NCBI RefSeq assembly: GCF_014650875.1
Contig: NZ_BMVU01000003.1
Coordinates: 62,001 to 126,000, forward strand
Direction: 5' to 3'
Source of the DNA: Streptomyces minutiscleroticus
GTDB lineage: Bacteria; Actinomycetota; Actinomycetes; Streptomycetales; Streptomycetaceae
Length of the DNA stretch: 64,000 nt
Positions 14,846 to 23,677 of this stretch are shown one piece after another. The stretch's first letter is position 1. The number at the start of each line of letters is the position of its first letter. Below the pieces are notes generated by a model. The model saw nothing but the letters and a program-made list of their open reading frames with translations, had not been told where the DNA came from and did no database searches. Position numbers and translations under genes: made by a program.

Positions 14846-16039
14846 TCAGCCGAAGGACTCGAGCGTGATGGTCGCGTCCTTCGGGGCGCCGTCGTGCACC
14901 AGCGACTCATGGGCGCCGACGTCGTCGAAGGCGAAGGCGTACGCCTTGCCGTCCTGCATCTGGTCGTGGACCAGCCGGGCGTAGTGGTTCGTGACGCCGT
15001 CCCGGTAGAAGCCGGAGGCGTCGGCGTCGGGCTGGTCGGGGTTGGTGAGCAGGGTGGAGCGGTTGTACGCGGCGCACAGGGTCCGCGATATGGGGCCGCG
15101 CACCTGGTCGTTGGGGGCGTCCAGCTTGTTGTAGCAGCCGAAGACGGAGTCGGAGTCGGGCTTCTCGAAGGAGGTCACGACGGCACCGGTGCCGTCGGTG
15201 AAGTCCATCCTGTCGCCGTTGACCCTGCCGTGGAACTTGGTGTCCGGCTGCTCCTTGAACGGGGTCACCGTCAGGGTGTCGGTGGCGTACTTGGACCAGA
15301 CGCGGTCGATGTAGTCGTTCATCACGTCGGCCGGGATGGCGCCCGAGCCGACGCCGTGGCCGGGCGCCAGGACGCGCAGCGGCGTGCCGTCGCCGCGGGT
15401 CTGGACCAGGCCCTCCCAGCCGCCGCCCTGCGCCTTGAGGCCGTCGACGACGGCCTGGTAACCGCCCGGCTTGAGCCTGCCGGTCTCCTTGGTGGAGCCG
15501 TCGCCGGCGGTCAGGCCCACCGAGTAGGGCGCGGAGAACATGTCCACCTGGGTGGAGTTCAGCCACAGACCGGAGTCGTTGAGCGTGTACTCGGTCCAGT
15601 TGAACAGGATGTCGTGGTTGGGGTCGGAGGCGTTCTGCACGGCGGGCTGCACGAGCCCGCCCTCGGCGAGCCGGAAGTCCAGCTTCTGGCCGTACGAGAA
15701 GTAGACCCGGCCGGAGAACTTCGGAAGCTGAATGGTCTTTGACTCGCCGTTGACCGGACCGGCGAACGAGGCGTCGGGGGCCGGTACCGGCGGGGCGCCG
15801 CCGGCCGGCCAGGCGTGGAAGGCTCCGCTCTCGTCGGCGTACCCCTGCTCGCCGGAGGCGAGTTCGGTGCCGATCACGTACACGTACACCTGCTCGCTGC
15901 TCCCTGAGGTGTTCTTCAGGGTCAGGGGGATGGTGTCCGCCGCGGCCGAGGCCGGTCCTGCCGGACCGGCGACGACGGAGGCTGCGCCGAGCGCGGCCGC
16001 GACAGCCAGGGACGCCGTCGGCCTGCGTGGGGGAAGCAT
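14846..16039 (-). CDS. Secreted glycoside hydrolase family 64 (endo-beta-1,3-glucanase)
   Basis: The 397-residue secreted protein has a signal peptide ending near SAAA (about residue 33) and one thaumatin-like GH64 domain. Family segments include IPLTLKNTSGSSEQVYVYVIG, SGRVYFSYGQKLDF, LFNWTEYTLNDSGLWLNSTQVDMFSAPYSVGL, GCYNKLDAPND and NHYARLVHDQ. GH64 enzymes release long oligosaccharides from beta-1,3-glucans such as fungal cell walls. The ATG has AGGAGG 5 bases upstream. There is no carbohydrate-binding module. Upstream, a caacgttg palindrome (16068-16075) is a possible regulatory site. Confidence 0.88.
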   Translation of the reverse strand: MLPPRRPTASLAVAAALGAASVVAGPAGPASAAADTIPLTLKNTSGSSEQVYVYVIGTELASGEQGYADESGAFHAWPAGGAPPVPAPDASFAGPVNGESKTIQLPKFSGRVYFSYGQKLDFRLAEGGLVQPAVQNASDPNHDILFNWTEYTLNDSGLWLNSTQVDMFSAPYSVGLTAGDGSTKETGRLKPGGYQAVVDGLKAQGGGWEGLVQTRGDGTPLRVLAPGHGVGSGAIPADVMNDYIDRVWSKYATDTLTVTPFKEQPDTKFHGRVNGDRMDFTDGTGAVVTSFEKPDSDSVFGCYNKLDAPNDQVRGPISRTLCAAYNRSTLLTNPDQPDADASGFYRDGVTNHYARLVHDQMQDGKAYAFAFDDVGAHESLVHDGAPKDATITLESFG

Positions 16040-16554
16040 ACGGTCCTCCTTGGTGTGGGGGGACTTGCAACGTTGTACTCCGATCTTGTGCATGTCAATG
16101 AGTCGAACAGGATCAACCGTGTGCAGACTCCGCCGAGTTCGGAAGGTGAAGTAGTGAAAACGCTGGTGGACGGCGGGTGGCGGACCGGTGCGGAAGCGGC
16201 CGGACCGGCCTGCCGGAAGGCGGCGGGGCGGCCGGGGGCGGCACGGTGCCGGGGACGTGTCCGGAACCGCGCTCACCGGGCGCACCGGGTCCCTGGACAA
16301 TGGGACTCCTCCCGGGAGCGCCCCACGAGCCCCCGGGCCGCGCGCCGGGTCAGCCGTCCGCGTCCCCCGGCGGGCACGGACCGGGGCGCGCCGGCGAGGG
16401 AGGGCTCCCGCGCTCCGTACGCCCCGCCACGGGCACCGCCGCGTACGCCCTCGACCGCAGCACCGCCCCGTAGAGACCGCTCCGCCGGCCATCACCCCGT
16501 ACGACCCCGATCGCAGGCGCCGCGGAGCACAGGCACCGCGGAAGGAGAAGTGCC
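16040..16554. other. Intergenic region, no gene seen
   Basis: This is a divergent gap between the GH64 and cupin genes. The first 110 bases are AT-richer and should hold the GH64 promoter; the rest is GC-rich, with no frame of protein character. Confidence 0.5.
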
Positions 16555-16977
16555 GTGTCCGACACCCGGAAGCACCCGCGTTCCGAGGCGTGGAAGACCG
16601 CGCTCACCGTGCTGCAGGAGGTGACCCCGCCCGCCGTTCCGGAGGGCGCGCACGTGACGACCGTCCGGGTCGAGTTCCCGCCCGGTGATCCGGGCACCCC
16701 GCCGCACCGCCACCCCGGACCGGCCTTCGGCTACGTGCTGGAGGGCGAGATGCGCTTCGAGCTGGAGGGCGAGCCGGAGCGGATCGTCCGCGCGGGCGAG
16801 ACGTTCTGGGAGCCCGGCGGAGACGTCGTCCACTACCAGGACGGCAACCACCGCACCGACACCCGCCTGCGCTTCCTCGTCACCATGCTCTGCGTGCCGG
16901 GACAGCCCATGCTCGTCCTCGTCGACGACGACGAGCTGAAGCGGCGCGCGCACCTGCGGGCACCCCGGCCGTCCTGA
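16555..16977 (+). CDS. Cupin-domain protein
   Basis: This 140-residue single-domain cupin has motif 1 PGTPPHRHPGPAFGYVLEGEMRFELEG, with metal ligands His, His and Glu, and motif 2 AGETFWEPGGDVVHYQ. The GTG start has AAGGAG 7 bases upstream. An NAD(P)-binding protein follows after 73 bases on the same strand and they may be co-transcribed. The substrate cannot be told; a small-molecule dioxygenase or storage/sensor cupin is possible. Confidence 0.8.
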   Translation: MSDTRKHPRSEAWKTALTVLQEVTPPAVPEGAHVTTVRVEFPPGDPGTPPHRHPGPAFGYVLEGEMRFELEGEPERIVRAGETFWEPGGDVVHYQDGNHRTDTRLRFLVTMLCVPGQPMLVLVDDDELKRRAHLRAPRPS

Positions 16978-17050
16978 CCGAACCCCCTCTGGACGCGACC
17001 GGTTCGCCGTCCGATCCGCTGATCCGCCATCGGAGCAAGGAGAGCGTGAC

Positions 17051-17800
17051 GTGAAGATCGTGGTCATCGGAGGCACCGGGCTCATCGGCGGCAAGGTGGC
17101 CGGCAGGCTCGGCGAACTGGGGCACGAGGCGGTGCCCGCCGCGCCCGGCACGGGCGTCGACACCCTCACCGGTGAGGGCCTCGCCGCCGCGCTCGCCGGA
17201 GCCCGGGTGGTGGTGGACGTGACCAACTCGCCCTCCTTCGAGGAGCGGGCGGCGACGGACTTCTTCACCACCTCCACCCGCAACCAGCTGGCCGCCGAGG
17301 AGGCGGCGGGCGTCGCGCACCACCTGACCCTGTCGGTCGTCGGCGTCGACGGTCCGCTCGACAACGGCTACTTCCGGGCGAAGGTGGCACAGGAACAGCT
17401 GGTCAAGCAGGGGCCGATCGCCTACTCGATCGTCCGGGCGACACAGTTCTTCGAGTTCGTGAAAGGTATCGCCGACACCGCCACCGAGGGTGACACCGTG
17501 CGTGTGCCGCCCGTGCTCGTCCAGCCCATGGCGGCCGACGACGTCGCCGAAGCGGTGTGCGAGGTCGCCGTGGGGGCCCCGTTGAAGGGCACCGTCGAGG
17601 TGGCGGGTCCCCAGCTGCTCCGCTTCGACGCGTTCGTCGCCGAGGCGCTGCGCGCGTGGGGCGACCCGCGCACGGTCGTCGCCGACCCGCACGCCCGTTA
17701 CTTCGGCTCCGAACTGGCGGAGCGCAGCCTCGTCCCCGACGAGGGCCGCGCCCGCCAGGCCGGCACCCGCTTCGAGGACTGGCTGCGCCGCACTACTTGA
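17051..17800 (+). CDS. NAD(P)-binding protein, NmrA/atypical SDR type
   Basis: The protein of 249 residues starts with the dinucleotide-binding motif VIGGTGLIGGKV. It has atypical SDR features (VVVDVTNSPSFEERA, VGVDGPLDNGYFRAKVAQEQLV) rather than a classical YxxxK site. Related streptomycete proteins are annotated as NmrA-like or SDR family oxidoreductases that act on quinones or sense NAD(P). GTG start, with AAGGAGAGCGTGAC upstream. It is likely in an operon with the cupin gene. Confidence 0.8.
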   Translation: MKIVVIGGTGLIGGKVAGRLGELGHEAVPAAPGTGVDTLTGEGLAAALAGARVVVDVTNSPSFEERAATDFFTTSTRNQLAAEEAAGVAHHLTLSVVGVDGPLDNGYFRAKVAQEQLVKQGPIAYSIVRATQFFEFVKGIADTATEGDTVRVPPVLVQPMAADDVAEAVCEVAVGAPLKGTVEVAGPQLLRFDAFVAEALRAWGDPRTVVADPHARYFGSELAERSLVPDEGRARQAGTRFEDWLRRTT

Positions 17801-18011
17801 GCCGCCCTCGCCGGGCACGGCGGCGGTCGGGCACGGTGGCGGCCGTACGGTACGGGCGGCGCGGGACGGACCGCGGACCGGCCCAGGTCCAGGCGGGGGC
17901 GAGGAGGCCGGCTGCCGCGGGGGTGAGGGCGGCCGGTGCCTGCAGCGGCCGCGGCGGTGCGGGCGATGACGGCGTCGATCGGTGTGCGGCGGGCCGCGGG
18001 ACCGTCCGGTG

Positions 18012-18690
18012 TCAGGTGAGGGCGCGGAGCCCGACGGCGACGGCGGCGGTGCCCGGGTCGGCGAGCTGGCCGCGGTGGATGCGTTCGGCGAGCACGCCGC
18101 GGGCGAGCAGGACCGTGCCGGCCGGGTAGAGGGCGGTGATCACGGCGACGACGGTGAGGTCGCCGCTGCGGGCGGCGAGCAGGAACAGCAGGTTCGCCAC
18201 CGAGTCCAGTACGCCCGCGGCCGCCGACATCGCGTGGGCGGGCCGCTCGGAACCCGGCCTGCGGTGCGTCAGGGCGGCCGCGGTCAGGGTGACGGCCGAG
18301 GAGACCGCCCGGCCGACGACCAGCGGGGCCACCCCGCTGCCGGACGGGGCCTGGTGCAGGAAGACCAGCTGGAGCGCGATGGCGGCGCCCGCGCCGAAGG
18401 CCGGCAGCAGCGCCCTGCGGGAGGGGCGGGCGGAGCCGGCGCCGTGCCCGGCGCTGACCAGCACCACCGCCACCAGCGCGAGCGGCAGCCCCACCAGCCC
18501 GGCGGCGCTCAGGCGCTCGCCCTGGAGCAGGCCCACGCCGACGGACAGGGCCGCGGACACCAGCGCGGTCACGGGCGAGAGGACGTTCATCGGGCCGATC
18601 GCCAGGGTGCGGCAGAGCAGGGCGAACGCGGCGGCCGAGGCGACCCCGGACGCGGCGCCCCGGCCGGGGACCGCGGCGTCGAACGACCGT
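18012..18690 (-). pseudogene. EamA/DMT transporter, 5' end deleted
   Basis: From the right, the frame enters as AASGVASAAAFALLCRTLAIGPMNVLSP and continues to the end of the second EamA repeat (AGVLDSVANLLFLLAARSGDLTVVAVITALYPAGTVLLA). The first two or three membrane helices, about 70 residues, are missing. At about 18690 the reading runs into a fragment of an oppositely oriented cupin gene. An internal ATG at 18590 leaves a 192-residue frame, but the protein would lack half of its first repeat and is unlikely to transport. Drug/metabolite transporters of this kind often lie divergent to XRE-cupin regulators, which fits the neighbour. Confidence 0.75.
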
Positions 18691-18694
18691 CTAG

Positions 18695-18814
18695 GCCGGC
18701 CAGACCGCCACCTTCGACGGGGACACCCCGCACACCTACCGCGGCGCGGACGCCGGACCCTGCGACCTGATCATGACGGTCCACCTGCCGCCGGGCCCCG
18801 TCGCCACCGCCTGA
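18695..18814 (+). pseudogene. C-terminal fragment of an XRE-cupin regulator
   Basis: The 39 codons read GQTATFDGDTPHTYRGA then LIMTVHLPPG, the last strands of the cupin domain that ends HTH_3-cupin regulators. A TAG stop lies just before the fragment, and everything 5', including the HTH domain, is gone. It abuts the truncated EamA gene at about 18690, consistent with one deletion across a divergent promoter. Confidence 0.65.
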
Positions 18815-18848
18815 CCCGTCCGGCACGCCGCAGGTGTGACCATAAGGT

Positions 18849-19496
18849 GTGCCGGTGGAATCGGAACAGCGTGGTGTACGACGGCAGTTGGCGTACGGGG
18901 CCGTCGGCCTCGGGTGCGCGGTGCTCGCCGTCTGGGCGCAGTGGGGCGGTCTGCTGCTGGTCGTCGCGGGACGGGTGGTTCCCGGCTGGTGGGTGAGCTG
19001 CGTCCTGTACCTCGCCGCGCTGGTGCTCATGAGGGCCGGCGACACACCGGAGCCCGCCCTCCGGGCGGACGAGGGGGACGCGACGGCGGGGCCCGGCCGC
19101 CCGGCGGCCGACCGGCCCGCGGGGAAGCGGCGCGCCGTCCCCTACCGGGTACTCCTCCTGGCGAAGGTCGCGGCGGCGCTGGGCATCGCACTCGGCGCGC
19201 TCGGCGACCTGACGCAGGAGGCGGACTACCGCGTGCTCGAACCCGAGAGCCCGCAGGGGTGCCGGGTCGTGGTGCGCGAGACGTCCTTCCTGGTCGCGGG
19301 CGGCGGTGACGTCTACGAAGTGGGGGTCATGGGCCTGGGCCTGAAGGTCGGCTCGTGGTCGTCCGACGACGGCTACCGCCCGTTCCGCTCCAGTACGTAC
19401 GAACTGGACTGGGGACGCGAGGGCGACGCCCTGACGTTCAGCGGTACCCGCGGTGATCCCGTCCTCTGGTCGGACGTGGAGCCGATCGACTGCTGA
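18849..19496 (+). CDS. Membrane protein of unknown function
   Basis: This 215-residue protein has two or three membrane segments (about 14-36, 42-62 and 103-122). A C-terminal domain of about 90 residues follows, with a conserved-looking core (GCRVVVRETSFLVAGGGDVYEVG, RSSTYELDWGREGDALTFSG) and a terminal Cys. The first codon is GTG, with an alternative GTG a few codons on. I do not recognise a named family; streptomycetes have many such proteins. A strong bidirectional hairpin follows. Confidence 0.7.
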   Translation: MPVESEQRGVRRQLAYGAVGLGCAVLAVWAQWGGLLLVVAGRVVPGWWVSCVLYLAALVLMRAGDTPEPALRADEGDATAGPGRPAADRPAGKRRAVPYRVLLLAKVAAALGIALGALGDLTQEADYRVLEPESPQGCRVVVRETSFLVAGGGDVYEVGVMGLGLKVGSWSSDDGYRPFRSSTYELDWGREGDALTFSGTRGDPVLWSDVEPIDC

Positions 19497-19550
19497 GCCG
19501 CCGCGGCGGCAGATGCCGTGGTGCCCGCCGAGCGCGTCCGGGGGTGAGGC

Positions 19551-19590
19551 GCGGACGCCGGCCGCCGCTCGTACGGCGGCCGGCGTCCGC
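19551..19590. terminator. Bidirectional hairpin between convergent genes
   Basis: Perfect 16-base arms (19551-19566 and 19575-19590, starting gcggacgccggccgcc) with an 8-base loop lie between the membrane protein gene and the symporter gene, both of which point at it. Confidence 0.85.
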
Positions 19591-19596
19591 ACGGTG

Positions 19597-20556
19597 TCAG
19601 CGTGTCCGGCGGGACAGCCAGGCCGCGACGAGGGCCCCGGAGACGTTGTGCCAGACGGAGAAGACCGCGGCGGGCAGGGCGGCCAGCGGGCTGAAGTGGG
19701 CGGTGGCCAGCGAGGCGGCGAGCCCGGAGTTCTGCATGCCGACCTCGAAGGCCATGGCGCGGCTCCCCGGCTCGCCCAGCCGGCCGAGGCGCCCCGCGCC
19801 GTAGCCCAGCGCCAGGCCGAGGCCGTTGTGGAGCACGACGGCGGCGAACACCAGCAGGGCGGCCGACTTGATGGCGTCGGCGCTGCCCGCGACGACCACG
19901 ATCACGATCACACCGATGGTCAGGGCGGACAGCCAGGGCAGCACCGGCAGGGCGCGCTGCACGTGGCGGCCCGCGAACAGCCGCACGGCGAGGCCCGCGA
20001 GCACCGGCAGCAGCACCGTCTTGAGGATGTCGGTGACCATGGAGCCGGCGTCGACGGGCAGGTACTCGCCCGCCAGCAGCAGGGTCAGCGGCGGGGTGAC
20101 CAGCGGGGCCACGAGAGTGGAGACGGTGGCCACGGAGACGGAGAGCGCGACGTCGCCGCGCGCCAGGTAGGTGACCACGTTGGAGGCGGTGCCGCTGGGG
20201 GCGCAGCCGACGAGGATGACGCCCGCGGCGAGCTGCGGCGGGAGCTGGAGCAGGTGGGCGACGGCCCAGCCGAGTCCGGGCATGATGACGTAGTGCGCGA
20301 CCAGTCCGAGGGCCACCGCCCAGGGCCGCTGGGCGACCCCGCGGAAGTCCTGCGGGGTCATGGTGACGCCCATGCAGAACATCACCACGCCCAGCAGGTA
20401 CGGCACCGACTCGCCCCAGCCGGCGAAGGTGTCCGGGAGGAGGAGTCCGAGGGCGCCGGCCGCGAGGACGAGGATCGGGAAGACGGTGACGGCGCGCCGC
20501 GCGGAGCGGTCGCCGATGTCGTCGTTGCCGTGCTGTGCGGGTTGTTCGGTTCTCAC
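19597..20556 (-). CDS. Bile acid:sodium symporter-family (BASS) transporter
   Basis: This protein of about 319 residues has some nine to ten membrane helices. Family motifs are GVVMFCMGVTMTPQDF, VILVGCAPSGTASNVVTYLARGDVALSVSVATVSTL (the sodium-binding crossover region) and EVGMQNSGLAASLATAHF. Bacterial relatives import organic anions or pantoate-like acids; the substrate here is unknown. The start is uncertain: GTG at 20556 is used, but a TTG at 20592 would add 12 residues, and neither has a good ribosome-binding site. Confidence 0.85.
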   Translation of the reverse strand: MRTEQPAQHGNDDIGDRSARRAVTVFPILVLAAGALGLLLPDTFAGWGESVPYLLGVVMFCMGVTMTPQDFRGVAQRPWAVALGLVAHYVIMPGLGWAVAHLLQLPPQLAAGVILVGCAPSGTASNVVTYLARGDVALSVSVATVSTLVAPLVTPPLTLLLAGEYLPVDAGSMVTDILKTVLLPVLAGLAVRLFAGRHVQRALPVLPWLSALTIGVIVIVVVAGSADAIKSAALLVFAAVVLHNGLGLALGYGAGRLGRLGEPGSRAMAFEVGMQNSGLAASLATAHFSPLAALPAAVFSVWHNVSGALVAAWLSRRTR

Positions 20557-20656
20557 CGTGCGAGACAACGCCTGGCCAGGGGAGTGGCGCAAGGGCGTCT
20601 CGCGATGTGATCACCGGTCGGCGGGACCCGGCCCCGCCCCTCGGCGGGAGCCCGTC

Positions 20657-21088
20657 CTATCCGTCGGCGGGTGCCGGTGCGAGCCCGTCCGCGACCAGTC
20701 CCGCGAGGACGGCCTCGCCGAGGGCGTGGACGGCGGACCTGGGCCGGACCATGACCGTGAACTCCTTGATCCGCCCGTCGTCGGCGAAGTGCAGCAGGTC
20801 GATGCCGTGGATCTCCTTGCCGCCCGCCCTGGCGCGGAACAGCAGCACCTCCGAAGGGGCGGACGCAGCGTCGCCGCTGGTCTGCGAGGTGCCGGTGAAG
20901 TGCCCTATGTAATGGAAGTCCTCGAACGTGCGCAGCAGGACCCCGAAGAGGCCCAGCACCGCCCGCTTGCCCTCGAACGGCGGGAACTTCACCGGGCTGT
21001 AGAGGCGGACGTCGTCGGTGAACAGGTCGTCGAGTGCCGCGAGATCCCGGTTGTCGACGGCGGTACGGAAACGGTCCGCGGTGGTCAT
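20657..21088 (-). CDS. SnoaL-like / NTF2-fold protein
   Basis: The protein of 143 residues has the SnoaL-like pattern: N-terminal helix RFRTAVDNRDLAALDDLFTDDVRLYSP, then beta strands ending HGIDLLHFADDGRIKEFTVMVRP. Such folds serve as small hydrolases, isomerases or unknown-ligand binders. It stands alone and no substrate can be inferred. Confidence 0.78.
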   Translation of the reverse strand: MTTADRFRTAVDNRDLAALDDLFTDDVRLYSPVKFPPFEGKRAVLGLFGVLLRTFEDFHYIGHFTGTSQTSGDAASAPSEVLLFRARAGGKEIHGIDLLHFADDGRIKEFTVMVRPRSAVHALGEAVLAGLVADGLAPAPADG

Positions 21089-21167
21089 GTGCCCCGCCCC
21101 TCTGCGTGGTCGTGGATACGGACGATCACTTCCCGGCCGTCATGACGGGCACACGCGACAGCGGAAA

Positions 21168-21197
21168 GGCGGGTGGACGCCTGTGCGTCCACCCGCC
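21168..21197. terminator. Hairpin left between the SnoaL-like gene and a relic
   Basis: The 13-base arms ggcgggtggacgc/gcgtccacccgcc with loop ctgt lie 8 bases past the stop of the leftward F5/8-type relic. The terminator has therefore outlived its gene. Confidence 0.75.
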
Positions 21198-21204
21198 TGT
21201 GCCG

Positions 21205-21588
21205 TCACACGTTCCGGCCGGTCCGCTCGGTGCGGCAGACGGCGGTCCCGGTCGGTGCGGGCGTGTACTGCTCCGTCGCGATCTGCCCGGTGAGCGCCGC
21301 CCGGAGCCTGGAGGCGGTGACGCTGTCGAAGCCGGTCACGGTGAGGTCGTGCCCGATGCCGGTGCCACGGCTCGCGAAGGTCACCCACTTCCCGCTCGCG
21401 GCGTCCCACCGTTGCAGGTCGAACGACTGCACCCGCGGCTCGGTCCCCGAGTCGGTGTACTCGTCCAGGTAGACCTCGTCGAAGGTGGTGGCCGCGCCGA
21501 AGCCGATGTCCGGCGTGATCGGGGAGGCCGCGTCGTCGGCGTCGGCCCAGCGGGTCGTCGGGTCGCCGCCGGTCAGGTGCTCCGCGCC
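21205..21588 (-). pseudogene. C-terminal F5/8-type (discoidin-like) domain fragment
   Basis: The frame contains GGDPTTRWADADDAASP, FDEVYLDEYTDSGTEPRVQSFDLQRWDAASGKWV and VTASRLRAALTG. These match the carbohydrate-binding discoidin domain found at the C-terminus of secreted glycosidases such as fucosidases. There is no start codon, signal peptide or catalytic domain. The 5' side stops at about 21590, where a fragment of a rightward gene begins. It is the remnant of a longer secreted protein. Confidence 0.6.
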
Positions 21589-21590
21589 GC

Positions 21591-21746
21591 GGACCGCAGG
21601 TCACGCTGTACTGCCCGGCACCGCTGCTGCGCGCGGGCGGGAACACTGTGACGGTCCTCGAACCGGAACGGCTCGGCGGGGTCCTGGAGCTGCGGGACCG
21701 CCCGGAGCTGGGGCCTCCGGAGGAGTATGCCGAGGAGTCCGACTGA
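21591..21746 (+). pseudogene. C-terminal fragment of a GH35-like beta-galactosidase
   Basis: About 51 codons read GPQVTLYCPAPLLRAGGNTVTVLEPERLGG then LELRDRPELGP to a TGA. This resembles the last strands of bacterial family 35 beta-galactosidases (GPQ-TLY-P-PLLR-G-N-V-VLE-E). There is no in-frame start. It joins the discoidin relic at about 21590, so both are ends of a deleted carbohydrate-use locus. Confidence 0.5.
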
Positions 21747-21875
21747 CGCGGCGGCGTGCACCGGCTCGGCCGCGCGCGGCACGGCTGTGTTTGAATCCGG
21801 GGAGGGGGTGATCACGGCGCCCGGCAGGGTCCACGTGGCGCGTCCGGCCCGTGGACGGAGAACGAGAGGCTGATC

Positions 21876-23093
21876 GTGTCGGTGCCCGGTACGGAACCCG
21901 CCGGCGAGCGGATGCGCGCCGCCGCTGCCCTCGCCCTCCTGGCCGTCGCCACACTGCTGTCGATGAGCGTGTGGTTCTCCGCCTCGTTCGTCGTCCCGCA
22001 GCTGCGGGAGATGTGGCACCTCACCGGCGGCGAGTCCTCGCTCCTGACGATCGCGGTGCAACTGGGCTTCGTCGTCGGTGCCCTCGCCCTCGCCGCGACC
22101 GGTCTGGCCGACGCGGTCCCCGGCAGGCGCCTGATGAGCGCCGGCGCGCTGGGCGCCGCCGCCGTCAACCTCCTCCTGCTGTGGGCGCCCGGATTCGCTG
22201 CGGCCCTGGCGCTGCGCGCGCTGACGGGGGCGTGCCTCGCCGCGGTCTACCCGTCGGCGGTCAAGGAGGTGTCCTCGTGGTTCCGCGAGGGCCGCGGCAC
22301 CGCCCTCGGTGTGATGATCGGCGCGCTGACCCTGGGCTCGGCCGCGCCGCAGCTCGTCAAGGCCTCCGGCGGCCTCGGCTGGCAGGCGGTGATCGTCGCG
22401 ACCTCGGTCCTCACGACCGCCGGCGCGCTCGTCGTGCTGCTGGTGCGCGGCGCCGGACCGTATCCGTTCCCGCGGTCGGCGTTCAGCCTGCGGGCGGCGC
22501 TGCGGGCCGTCCGCAGCCGTCCCGTGGTCCTCGCGAACATCGGTTACGCCGGGCACATGTGGGAGCTCTACGCGATGTGGGCGTGGATCGGCACCTTCCT
22601 CGCCGGCCTCGACGGGTTCGCCGGCACCCCCGACGGGGAGCGGCACGCGGCGCTGGCCGCCTTCGCCTGCATCGGGGTCGGCGCCGCGGGGTGCCTCGTC
22701 GGCGGCCGCATCAGCGACCGCTTCGGGCGCGCGCAGGCCGCGCTCGTCAGCCTCGCCCTGTCCGGCGGCGCGGCGGTCGTCCTCGCCTTCGTCCGGCAGG
22801 TGCCGCTGCCGGTCGTGCTGCTCGTCAGTGCCTTCTGGGGGTTCTGGGTGATCGCGGACTCCGCGCAGTTCTCGGCGATGGTCACCGAGAACGCCGACCC
22901 GCGCTACGTCGGCAGCGCGGTCTCCCTCCAGCTGGCGATCGGCTACGTGACGACGGCCGCGACCCTCTACCTCGTCCCCGTGCTGGCCGAGCACGCCTCG
23001 TGGACGACGGCACTCCTCGTCCTCGCGCTCGGTCCGCTCGTCGGGGTCGCGGCGCTGGTCCGCTACCTGCGGACGCGGACGGCGACGGACTGA
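21876..23093 (+). CDS. MFS transporter (12 membrane helices)
   Basis: This 405-residue protein has the MFS fold: helix 1 LLSMSVWFSASFVVPQL, the loop 2-3 region LADAVPGRRLMSAGAL, PSAVKEVSSWFREGRGTALGVMIGALTLGSAAPQL, and second-half motif GGRISDRFGRAQAALVSL. The pattern around W-FSASFV resembles the NNP/CP-type exporters of Actinobacteria. The GTG start has GAGAGG upstream. The substrate is unknown; it is transcribed alone. Confidence 0.82.
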   Translation: MSVPGTEPAGERMRAAAALALLAVATLLSMSVWFSASFVVPQLREMWHLTGGESSLLTIAVQLGFVVGALALAATGLADAVPGRRLMSAGALGAAAVNLLLLWAPGFAAALALRALTGACLAAVYPSAVKEVSSWFREGRGTALGVMIGALTLGSAAPQLVKASGGLGWQAVIVATSVLTTAGALVVLLVRGAGPYPFPRSAFSLRAALRAVRSRPVVLANIGYAGHMWELYAMWAWIGTFLAGLDGFAGTPDGERHAALAAFACIGVGAAGCLVGGRISDRFGRAQAALVSLALSGGAAVVLAFVRQVPLPVVLLVSAFWGFWVIADSAQFSAMVTENADPRYVGSAVSLQLAIGYVTTAATLYLVPVLAEHASWTTALLVLALGPLVGVAALVRYLRTRTATD

Positions 23094-23227
23094 GCGGTTC
23101 CGCCGGGGGCCGCGGCGGAGCCGGACGGCGGCGTACAACCCCCGGGCGGCCGGGAGTGTCTTGTCCCATGTACGGGGGAACCGGATGTTCCCGTACATCG
23201 TGCACCGCACACAACGGGGGAGAAGTG

Positions 23228-23677
23228 ATGAACAGGAACCGCCGTCTCGTCCGCCGCGGCACCGTCGCGGCCTTCACCACGGTGGCAGTGGCCGGTCTCG
23301 GACCGGCCGGCCTGACGGCCTCCGGCGCGAGTGCCGCCGCCGCGCCGCAGACGAAGGAGATCGCCTCGTCGGTCCTCGGCGAGGACTACAGGTTCACGCT
23401 CACGGCGGTCCGCTCGGCCGACGACGCGTACGCCGCCACCGTACGGCTGCAGGTGTACACCTACGACGGCGGCGTCTGGACGGAGTCGGACCGCGCCACG
23501 GTCGGTGAGGCGGACGGGTGGTTCTGGTACCCGCTCACGGGCAAGGGGGGAGTCTGCCGGTTCTCCACCTCCGCCGCCGACCCCGCGCCCGTCGACGTGA
23601 GTCTGCTGATCACACCGTCCATCGGCTGTTCCGGGCCGGAGCACTTCGTCGTGGAGAACGGCACGATCCGCGCATAG
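23228..23677 (+). CDS. Secreted protein of unknown function
   Basis: The 149-residue protein has a signal peptide (RRLVRRGTVAAFTTVAVAGLG..., cleavage near ASA-AAA). The mature domain of about 110 residues is beta-rich (DYRFTLTAVRSADDAYAATVRLQVYTYDGG, WTESDRATVGEADGWFWYPL) with two Cys (GGVCRFS; SIGCSG) that likely pair. The start codon ATG has GGGGGAG 5 bases upstream. Similar small extracellular proteins are common in streptomycetes, but I cannot name a function. Confidence 0.7.
   Translation: MNRNRRLVRRGTVAAFTTVAVAGLGPAGLTASGASAAAAPQTKEIASSVLGEDYRFTLTAVRSADDAYAATVRLQVYTYDGGVWTESDRATVGEADGWFWYPLTGKGGVCRFSTSAADPAPVDVSLLITPSIGCSGPEHFVVENGTIRA

Noticed and set aside
18012..18590. A complete 192-residue EamA-type transporter starting at the internal ATG
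   Set aside because: Homologous sequence continues upstream of that ATG for about 30 residues before the cupin junction, and the first helices are missing, so it is treated as a truncated gene.
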